Under the pieces are notes generated by a model, which was not told where the DNA came from, did not search any database, and saw only the letters and a list, made by a program, of their open reading frames with translations. A DNA stretch of 64,000 nucleotides from Chitinophagaceae bacterium 26-R-25. Lineage in GTDB: Bacteria > Bacteroidota > Bacteroidia > Chitinophagales > Chitinophagaceae. Both the position numbers and the translations under genes were made by a program. Location of the stretch: NCBI GenBank assembly GCA_029906195.1, contig JARWSJ010000001.1:1674001-1738000 (forward strand). The letters run 5' to 3'. Positions 1 through 5,776 of the stretch are shown here, piece after piece (within the stretch, counting starts at the first letter, position 1; each line of letters starts with the position of its first letter).

Positions 1-1
1 T

Positions 2-430
2 TTATTTTGAAGCCATCAACTTCTCCAACCTCGCAATCATTTCCTCTTTCTCCTTTAACATCCTTTCATACAGCGCAATCTTCTCTTCATGCAATTCAAC
101 AATCTTATCAATGGGATGAATAGAGGAATTGTAGAAAACGGAAGCAGGTTGATTGCAATGATCAAATGTGTTGTTGTTGACAATATTATTTATCGCCTGC
201 TCTTCATCCAAGTTCTGGAAAACCTCTACCGGAATATTCAAGGCAGTAGACACCAATAGTAAAATCTCGGGTTCAATTGTTTCCTTTTGTTCGAGTAAGG
301 AAATTTTGCGCTGGGTCCATTCTTCGCCCATTTCATCAGCGAGACCCTCTTGTTTCCAGCCTCTCATTTCACGGAAACGTTTTACGTTGCGGCCTTCGTG
401 TATTTTGTGCGTAGGGTTGTGTGTTGCCAT
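2..430 (-). CDS. XRE-family transcriptional regulator with C-terminal coiled coil
   Basis: A 142-residue protein. Residues about 12-70 form a Cro/C1-type helix-turn-helix: a basic first helix (NVKRFREMRGWKQEGLADEM), a recognition helix region ending in ISLLEQK, and a following segment on choosing when to act (EILLLVSTALNIPVEVF), as usual for the family. Residues about 106-141 are a heptad-rich helix (KIALYERMLKEKEEMIARLE) that probably makes the dimer. The protein is therefore a DNA-binding repressor or activator; its targets are unknown and no adjacent operon suggests one. The stop codon is the first in-frame codon of the window, so the gene is complete. The 180 bases upstream hold an inverted repeat of the TTAACGC family. 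Confidence 0.85.
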   Translation of the reverse strand: MATHNPTHKIHEGRNVKRFREMRGWKQEGLADEMGEEWTQRKISLLEQKETIEPEILLLVSTALNIPVEVFQNLDEEQAINNIVNNNTFDHCNQPASVFYNSSIHPIDKIVELHEEKIALYERMLKEKEEMIARLEKLMASK

Positions 431-460
431 AAGAGCAAATTAAGAAAAGTTTTGAGTATT

Positions 461-576
461 GAAAAGCTTAAGGCTTAACGCATAAAGCCAAACGCATAAC
501 GCTTAACGCGGGGCACTCCGAAGATGCGCGGACCTTGCGTTAGGCATTAAGCGTTCAGCATTATGCCTTAATTAAT
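461..576. repeat. Imperfect inverted repeat, TTAACGC family (family A)
   Basis: Words of the type CATAACGCTTAACGC on the left (about 466-511) face GCGTTAGGCATTAAGCGTT on the right (about 536-575). The same word family makes hairpins at 3224-3295, 9934-10012, 21530-21592 and 56510-56581. It lies between the 3' end of the DUF4256 gene and the XRE gene. Confidence 0.75.
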
Positions 577-610
577 TTGAGTGGAAAGTATTTGGTAGGG
601 GAGCGCAAAT

Positions 611-1174
611 CTACACTTTTAATGAACACCTAAATCCTCTCGCTGCATAATAACTTTCTGCACCGTTATGATACAGGAACACGGTGTTGTAGCGGCGGTC
701 ACAAAAAACGGCGCCGCCGAGTTTGCGGATGTCGGCAGGAGTGGACACCCAACTGGAGGTTTTTAAATCGAACTGGCCGAGTTGCTGCAATTCGCGGTAT
801 TGGGTTTCGGTTAAGATGTCAACGCCCATGTCGGCCGCCATGTTGATGGCGCTGTCCGCAGGTTTGAATTCTTTTCTTGATTCCAGTGCGGCGTGGTCGT
901 AACAAAGACTTCTGCGGCCCTTGGGACTTTCCGCGGAGCAATCATAAAAAGTAAACTCGTTTGTTTTTTTATCGTAACTCACCACATCGGGTTCGCCGCC
1001 GGTTTCTTCCATTTTTTGCAGCGACCAACATTTATCTGGCTGCGCTTCAAGTTTTGTTTGCACGGCAGCCCAGTCAAGGCCTTTGTGGCGGTTCATGTTT
1101 TTTTCGAAACGGGTCTTTAAAGTTTTTAGTAGTTCGCCTGTTTCGGCGGTGGTGACTTTGTTTGTTTTTTTCAT
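611..1174 (-). CDS. DUF4256 family protein
   Basis: A soluble protein of 187 residues with no signal peptide or membrane segment. It carries the conserved blocks I associate with DUF4256: RFEKNMNRHKGL near the N-terminus, GGEPDVV and FYDCSAESPKGRRSLCYD in the middle, then NMAADMG, LTETQYRELQ, KTSSWV, IRKLGGAVFCDRRYN and a C-terminal HNGAESYYAARGFR. The biochemical role of the family is unknown. An ATG 12 codons further upstream (1210) is possible, but that stretch is made of a repeated ATCACCA word typical of the local intergenic repeats, so I prefer the start at 1174 (MKKTNKVT). It follows the YdeI-like gene on the same strand after a 301-base repeat-filled gap. Confidence 0.8.
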   Translation of the reverse strand: MKKTNKVTTAETGELLKTLKTRFEKNMNRHKGLDWAAVQTKLEAQPDKCWSLQKMEETGGEPDVVSYDKKTNEFTFYDCSAESPKGRRSLCYDHAALESRKEFKPADSAINMAADMGVDILTETQYRELQQLGQFDLKTSSWVSTPADIRKLGGAVFCDRRYNTVFLYHNGAESYYAARGFRCSLKV

Positions 1175-1210
1175 GGTTGGTTTGATTGATTGGTGATTGG
1201 TGATGGGCAA

Positions 1211-1396
1211 CTAGACCTAACAGGTTTCGGCGGACTTGTTCAAAGTAATTTAGCTGTCTGTTAAAACCTGTCAGGTCTGGCAAGGTTGCAAATTAAAAGC
1301 AATCTTGCTTGTCATCCCGAGGAACGAGGGATCTGGGAAATGCACTGGCAGGTTGTTTGTGTTAGTCTCAGATCCCTCGTTCCTCGGGGTGACAAA
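1211..1396. repeat. Two stacked inverted repeats in a 301-base gene-free gap
   Basis: The gap 1175-1475 holds no gene. First hairpin: AGACCTAACAGGTTT (1211-1225) faces AAACCTGTCAGGTCT (about 1264-1278), one mismatch. Second hairpin: the arm starting CATCCCGAGGAACGAGG at about 1313 faces CCTCGTTCCTCGGGGTG ending at about 1393, with the pairing extending to about 30 bases and two or three mismatches. A shorter pair, CAATCTTGCT at about 1302 and AGCAAGATTG at about 1431, encloses the second hairpin. Confidence 0.85.
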
Positions 1397-1475
1397 TACC
1401 TTTCCGATTGAATGCTGACTCCCTGATTCAGCAAGATTGACTTTTTTCTAATTCCTAATTTCTAACTCCTAATTC

Positions 1476-2048
1476 CTAGTCTTCAAGTCCTTTGCCCGCC
1501 AATATTTGCGGCACATACTTTTCAATTCTGGCTTCACGCGTTTTCGCTTGTTTGGCTTGCGAGAAGTACAACAGATATCCTCGCTGGCGGCCGGGCGTTA
1601 GGGCTTCGAACGCTTTTTTGAGCGCAGGCTTTTTGTTGAGTTGCGCCTGGAACTCTTCGGGAACAGGATATTCTTTTGTCTTTTTAAGTGGCACTTTCAG
1701 TCCGGCTTTTTCTACTTCGATGGCCTCGTACACGTAGGATTTCAATGTGCGTTCCTTAATTTCTTTTATGTTGGTATAACGGATCTGGCGCTGCGCTTGT
1801 ACATTTTCTGTTTGCTGTATGAGTATGCCTTCGGGATCATTCAACAACGCACCTTTGAAAAACAACACGGCGCAATATTCTTTAAAAGTATGGATCAGCA
1901 CAATGTTGGTTCCTTCGTATTGATAACAAGGGCAACCCCATTTCACTTCTTCGGTAAGGCCGCAATCAAGAATGATCTTTCTTAATTTTTCTGTTTCCTT
2001 ACTCCAGGCTTTGTCTTTCTCGAAGTAAAAATCAGCCTTAGGATTCAT
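1476..2048 (-). CDS. YdeI/OmpD-associated family protein with DUF1801-like domain
   Basis: A 190-residue cytoplasmic protein. The N-terminal two thirds resemble the DUF1801 fold (W-x-x-E-x-x-x-LR near residue 15-25, EVKWGCPCYQYEGTNIVLI, then a conserved FFKGALLNDPEG block). The C-terminal part, LTPGRQRGYLLYFSQAKQAKTREARIEKYVPQILAGKG, matches the signature of the YdeI family (bacteriocin-protection-like). Genes of this kind often sit beside ArsR and SRPBCC genes in Bacteroidota, as here. The actual substrate or partner is unknown. The stop codon lies in a CTAATTCCTAG repeat word. Confidence 0.8.
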   Translation of the reverse strand: MNPKADFYFEKDKAWSKETEKLRKIILDCGLTEEVKWGCPCYQYEGTNIVLIHTFKEYCAVLFFKGALLNDPEGILIQQTENVQAQRQIRYTNIKEIKERTLKSYVYEAIEVEKAGLKVPLKKTKEYPVPEEFQAQLNKKPALKKAFEALTPGRQRGYLLYFSQAKQAKTREARIEKYVPQILAGKGLED

Positions 2049-2056
2049 TTTTGAAG

Positions 2057-2190
2057 TTTTTAGTTGATGGTTGTTGGTTGTTAGCGGCGGTTGATAGTTG
2101 GACGTTTGTTGTTAGATCCGTTGGCTTTTAGTCAGCTTATTTGACGTCAAAGCCTAACAACTAACAACGATCAACTAACAACTAACACCG
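2057..2190. repeat. Inverted repeat, GTTAGTTGTTAG family (family F)
   Basis: The left side (about 2062-2116) is rich in GTTGATGGTTGTTGGTTGTT words; the right side (about 2151-2188) is CTAACAACTAACAAC and relatives. The right arm runs into the 3' end of the DoxX gene and contains its stop codon. Confidence 0.8.
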
Positions 2191-2569
2191 GCTTCCTATC
2201 CGCCGGACGAAAATACCACGACACCGCGGTGAGCGTTAAAAGCAATATTACCGGAAAAATTGCTCCGACAGAAGCATCACCCGCAGCGATATGCGAAAAT
2301 AATGCGCCTGACATTATAAAGAAAAAACCTGCATATGCCCATTCTTTCAGGAGCGGAAATTTAGGAATCAGCACAACGATCGCGCCAACGATTTTGAGTA
2401 CGCCCAGCAGTGTGAGCATGTAAGCCGGAAAACCCAAAGTGTTCACGACGCTGTCGTAACCACCGGCGCCGGTTTTTGTTTTCATTAATTGTACAAGTCC
2501 GGTTGAGATCATTCCCAAAGCCAACCAGGCAGTGGAGATCCAGTAGATGATTTTTTGTGTCTTTGTCAT
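2171..2569 (-). CDS. DoxX-like membrane protein
   Basis: A 132-residue integral membrane protein with four predicted membrane helices (about 8-28, 47-66, 78-98 and 102-122). The layout and the motifs STGLVQLMKTKTGAGGYD and LGVLKIVGAIVVLIPKFPLLKEWAYAGFFF fit the DoxX_2 group. The role is unclear; relatives have been linked to redox homeostasis. It is downstream of ArsR and SRPBCC genes on the same strand, a common partnership. The last five codons (VLVVS) and the stop are written by the adjacent GTTAGTTGTTAGTTGA repeat word, so the C-terminus may be a repeat-derived extension. Confidence 0.85.
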   Translation of the reverse strand: MTKTQKIIYWISTAWLALGMISTGLVQLMKTKTGAGGYDSVVNTLGFPAYMLTLLGVLKIVGAIVVLIPKFPLLKEWAYAGFFFIMSGALFSHIAAGDASVGAIFPVILLLTLTAVSWYFRPADRKPVLVVS

Positions 2570-2581
2570 GATGATGATTTT

Positions 2582-2704
2582 AATAACTGAGTAACTGAAT
2601 GACTGAATAACTGAGGTTGAATATTTGAATAACTGAATGATTGGTGACAGGCTGTAACGTCGACTTTCAAGTTCAGTTATTCAGTCATTCAGTTATTCAG
2701 TTAT
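2582..2704. repeat. Near-perfect inverted repeat, AACTGAAT family (family B)
   Basis: The left arm (about 2581-2614) and right arm (2671-2704) are built of an 8-base unit AACTGAAT with one GACTGAAT variant. They match over about 33 bases with a single mismatch and enclose about 57 bases. It fills the gap between SRPBCC (stop at 2712) and DoxX (start at 2569). Confidence 0.95.
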
Positions 2705-2711
2705 TTGAACA

Positions 2712-3188
2712 CTAGATAGGTTGTTTCATTTTAGTTACAACTTCTTCCAGTCGGTTGTGGGCCATGTTGATGCCGCCGACGAATGGAAGTTTCATTACCT
2801 GGTCGCGCTGGGCAACAGTTTCGTAGATGACATGCATATTGAGGCGACTGGTATTGTCGGTCAGTTTTTCAAATTCGTAGACTTCGAGCTGCACACCGAA
2901 AGGAGTGTTTTCCATTTCGAATGTCCGGGTGATCTTTTGGCCTGGAAGCAATTCGTGGATTACGCCGCTGGCACTAAACACAACATTTCCTTTGGGGTCG
3001 CTGGTCTGGTACTGCCAGCTGCCGTGTTTTTGGCTTTCCAGTTTTATTACTTTGGTGCCCATCCATTGTTCCACAATTTCAGGTTCTACATATGCCTTAA
3101 ATAGCAATTCAACCGGCAATTCAAAATCTCTTGTGATGACTACATCGTGTTTGCCTTCTTCGGCAGTGACTTTTGTTTTTCGTTCCAT
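2712..3188 (-). CDS. SRPBCC / AHSA1-type START-like domain protein
   Basis: A 158-residue soluble protein made of one SRPBCC (Bet v 1-like) domain. Recognisable blocks are ITRDFELPVELLFKAYVEPEIVEQWMG at residues 19-45 (the AHSA1 start with its conserved W), GSWQYQ, VFSASGVIHEL, KITRTFEME and the C-terminal helix ending MAHNRLEEVVTKM. These domains bind small hydrophobic ligands in a deep cavity; the ligand here is unknown. It is 84 bases downstream of the ArsR gene, and ArsR-SRPBCC pairs are frequent, so co-expression is likely. Confidence 0.88.
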   Translation of the reverse strand: MERKTKVTAEEGKHDVVITRDFELPVELLFKAYVEPEIVEQWMGTKVIKLESQKHGSWQYQTSDPKGNVVFSASGVIHELLPGQKITRTFEMENTPFGVQLEVYEFEKLTDNTSRLNMHVIYETVAQRDQVMKLPFVGGINMAHNRLEEVVTKMKQPI

Positions 3189-3223
3189 CTGATAGTTTTT
3201 AATGTTAATGGTTTTTTGTGTTT

Positions 3224-3295
3224 GCTTAATGCTTAACGCCTAACGCTTAACGCGGCGGCTTCGTGTTTGGCATTAGGCGTTAGGCTTGCCTTTAT
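3224..3295. repeat. Inverted repeat, family A, overlapping the arsR-like stop codon
   Basis: CTTAACGCCTAACGCTTAA words on the left (3224-3255) face GGCATTAGGCGTTAGGC on the right (3279-3295). The right arm encodes the last residues (PNA) and stop of the ArsR protein. Confidence 0.85.
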
Positions 3296-3602
3296 ACGCC
3301 TTCATAATCTCCTCCAGCTTATCAAATCGCTCATCCCACATCTTGCGGAATGGTTCGATAAAGTCGTCGACTTCTTTCATTTTTTGGACGTTTATATGGT
3401 AATGAATTTCCCGGCCATTTTGTTCCTGGCGAAGCAGTTCGCACTCGGTTAGGATGGCAAGGTGTTTTGAAACGGTCGGCCGGGCAGTATCGAAATTGGC
3501 GGCGATGGCACCGGCCGTCATGGATTGCGAAGCCACGAGAACGAGAATGGCCCGTCGCGTGGGATCTGCTATAGCCTGGAAAACATCTCTTCGTAAATTC
3601 AT
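3273..3602 (-). CDS. ArsR-family winged-helix repressor
   Basis: A 109-residue winged helix-turn-helix protein. The start [17 protein letters not shown] is the family signature, followed by the recognition helix region [12 protein letters not shown] and the wing [12 protein letters not shown]. The metal-binding ELCVC motif of classical ArsR is absent, and there are few cysteines, so this belongs to the non-metal group commonly paired with SRPBCC genes. It probably autoregulates through the paired palindromes just upstream (3606-3647). The last three residues and the stop codon come from an intergenic repeat word (CCTAACGCCTAA). Confidence 0.92.
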   Translation of the reverse strand: MNLRRDVFQAIADPTRRAILVLVASQSMTAGAIAANFDTARPTVSKHLAILTECELLRQEQNGREIHYHINVQKMKEVDDFIEPFRKMWDERFDKLEEIMKAYKGKPNA

Positions 3603-3605
3603 TGT

Positions 3606-3647
3606 GTAGCTATTTGACTACAAATATATATGTAGCTATTTAACTAC
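3606..3647 (-). promoter_or_regulatory. Tandem palindromic operator of the arsR-SRPBCC operon
   Basis: Two copies of an inverted repeat, GTAGCTATTTGACTAC at 3606-3621 and GTAGCTATTTAACTAC at 3632-3647, start 26 bases apart immediately upstream of the ArsR start codon (3602). Each is an imperfect GTAG-N8-CTAC palindrome. The close position fits an autoregulatory operator covering the promoter. Occupancy by this ArsR protein is inference. Confidence 0.75.
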
Positions 3648-3678
3648 GCAAGTTTTTTGACGAGATTTTTTTGAGGGA

Positions 3679-4382
3679 GCACACTGATGACACCGATTGG
3701 ACGGATTTGCACTGATTATTGTTTGAGAGATTACTTAAGTTCCAGGAGGCGATAAAAAAGGCCGTCCGGGTTTAAATCTCACACAATCAGACGGAATCAC
3801 GAAGCTGAAAAGCAGCGAGAATAATCCACAAGCCGACACACTGATTTCATTTCCATCTATGGCCTAATGACGAACTAAATGACTCAGGTAATCCACAAGT
3901 TTCCTATCGGCTCGCAATAAAAATCTCAAACCTAATTCGGGGTAGACCAATAATTTTTCCATCGAAAGCTTTGTGACATGATCAACCAGACCGTACCCAT
4001 GTATACCAGTACCGTATTGGATTTGAGCAGATTTAGCCTCAATTCCCCCTGGTTTTTCAGCCACTTATTTCGTCTTATAATTTATATTATGTTAAATAGA
4101 ACAAGGACAATTTTATCGCAATCTACCCCTCTAACGAAGCTGTTCAAATTGCCTATGTTGCCGCCCGTTCACTCATGCTTCCTATTGGCAAGAAGGCTTC
4201 GACAAGCTCAGCCTGACACTCCGATTATGTACGAAGGTTGCAGTGTTCTTATTTCGAGATCCCATATCAATCCATTCATCCGGTTCTCAATAATTCAGGT
4301 AAACTCACAACCCATAACTCACTACTCAAAACCTCGTACCAATAATCCGTGTAAATCAGTCCAATCCGTGTCATCTGTGTGC
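3679..4382. repeat. 42-base inverted repeat flanking a 620-base gene-poor segment
   Basis: The gap 3603-4468 has no gene I can support. A 42-base arm at 3679-3720 (beginning GCACACTGATGACACC) matches the reverse complement of 4341-4382 (ending TGTCATCTGTGTGC) with about five mismatches. The inside contains one more repeat word, GGCTTCGACAAGCTCAGCC (from about 4196), and a 66-codon minus-strand frame (3864-4064) that I do not recognise. It looks like a mobile-cassette remnant or a widely spaced member of the intergenic repeat families. Confidence 0.7.
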
Positions 4383-4410
4383 CAATTCCGTGTCATCTGC
4401 GTGCCCCTAA

Positions 4411-4442
4411 AAACAAAAAAACCGGCAGAAATATCTGCCGGT
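4411..4442 (-). terminator. Rho-independent terminator of the gyrA-TPR operon
   Basis: A perfect 9-base stem, ACCGGCAGA (4421-4429) with loop AATA and TCTGCCGGT (4434-4442), is followed on the minus strand by a T-rich tract. It lies 27 bases after the TPR gene stop at 4469. Confidence 0.93.
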
Positions 4443-4468
4443 TCTATATATTTTCAGTTCAAAAACTC

Positions 4469-5749
4469 CTAGTGTTGCTTATCCACGTTATTAAACTTGT
4501 CTTCGTAAGCTTTCATTTTGTCTTTGTCACCTTTTTGATCGTAAATGGTAACCAACAGATCCAATGCATCTTTCAACGCTGATTTGTCGTCCATTTTCAA
4601 TTTACCCTGACCGCTAAGGATCTGATCAACTTTCTCAAAGTAAGGAATTGCTTCGTCGAATTTTTTGTTCATTTCATCCCTGATAGCAGCCTTTTGTTTG
4701 ATTTGGTCCGGAGTCAATTTACCTGCAGCACCTGGCTTGATTGCTTTTGCTTTCGCATTCAGATCAACGCCCTGGTTGTAGCTGATTTGTCCCAATACCA
4801 GGTTCGGTTGTGCGTAGTTAGGTCTGATTTCCAGTACTTTTTTGAAGTTTTCTTGTGCTTCTTTGATCAACTCGTCTGAGTTTGCCGGACGTGAAGCCGC
4901 ATCTGCTTTATACGCCTCCTGGTAAAGTTCAACCGCATAGTTGAATCTGTAAACAGAACTATCAGGATATTTAGCGATCATTTCTTTATATTTATTGAAC
5001 AAAGCTTGTTTGTCGCCTTTTTCACGTAAATAATCCAGTTCGTAGCTTTCCCAGAAACCATCAGTTGGATAAACTTGTTTGCCCAAACCAATGTACTTGG
5101 TCATGTTAGCATCGTCTTTCTTATCAGCATAGTATACAACCAGCCATTTGTAGATCTGGTCCATACCTTCACCATGCACTTTTGCATCAGCCAGTTTTGC
5201 ATAGTAAGTAGCAGCCTCGTCTTTCAGGTTTGCTTTTTCCGCAGAGATACCAGCGTACAGAACTACGTTTGTATCGAGGGAAACTGTGCTCCATTTGTTT
5301 TCAAACATATAAGCACCTGCTTCCAGACATTTTTGGAAGTTAGGATATGCTTCTTTGTAATCTCCTCTGTTGTAAGCTGCTGCTCCAGATTTGAAATAAC
5401 CCTGGTAAATGTCCATGATCGGCTTGTAATTGTCGATCTGTAATTGCAGGTATTGCTTTTTTTCGTCCATTGAAACATATTTTTTCAATGCGTCGAAAGC
5501 GTCTACGCGTGCAGTTGGATATTTTGAAGAAATGGAAGAATCAGCTGCAAGGCCATTGTAAACTTTAGCTTTTGTGTACCATGCATCCTGATCTTTCGCG
5601 TTCTTTTCTACAGCAAGGAATTGATCTATCTGAGTTTTTGCGTCCTCGTACTTTTTGTTTTTTTCCAGATCCTTGATCTTGTCAAGCTTCTGGGCAAATG
5701 AGCCAACTCCTACGGCAAGTAGCAATAGAGAAAAAACAGCTTTTTTCAT
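4469..5749 (-). CDS. Periplasmic tetratricopeptide-repeat protein
   Basis: A 426-residue exported protein. Residues 1-19 are a signal peptide (MKKAVFSLLLLAVGVGSFAQ). The rest is helical, with TPR-like units visible around residues 20-70, 120-150 (YNRGDYKEAYPNFQKCLEAG), 165-190, 250-330 (NFKKVLEIRPNYAQPNLVLGQISYNQG) and 350-425. TPRs act as protein-binding scaffolds; the partner is unknown. It begins 27 bases after gyrA on the same strand and ends at a strong terminator, so the two are probably one transcript. The link to gyrase is positional only. Confidence 0.85.
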   Translation of the reverse strand: MKKAVFSLLLLAVGVGSFAQKLDKIKDLEKNKKYEDAKTQIDQFLAVEKNAKDQDAWYTKAKVYNGLAADSSISSKYPTARVDAFDALKKYVSMDEKKQYLQLQIDNYKPIMDIYQGYFKSGAAAYNRGDYKEAYPNFQKCLEAGAYMFENKWSTVSLDTNVVLYAGISAEKANLKDEAATYYAKLADAKVHGEGMDQIYKWLVVYYADKKDDANMTKYIGLGKQVYPTDGFWESYELDYLREKGDKQALFNKYKEMIAKYPDSSVYRFNYAVELYQEAYKADAASRPANSDELIKEAQENFKKVLEIRPNYAQPNLVLGQISYNQGVDLNAKAKAIKPGAAGKLTPDQIKQKAAIRDEMNKKFDEAIPYFEKVDQILSGQGKLKMDDKSALKDALDLLVTIYDQKGDKDKMKAYEDKFNNVDKQH

Positions 5750-5776
5750 TTTTTTGAATTTGAAATGTAAGGATTT

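Noticed and set aside
2582-2704. Periodic AACTGAAT units taken as a CRISPR array
   Set aside because: The unit is 8 bases without spacers, the arms are inverted, and no cas gene is present.
3864-4064. 66-codon minus-strand frame inside the 42-base inverted repeat
   Set aside because: No recognisable motif, no promoter box or terminator; kept only as a remark in the repeat entry.
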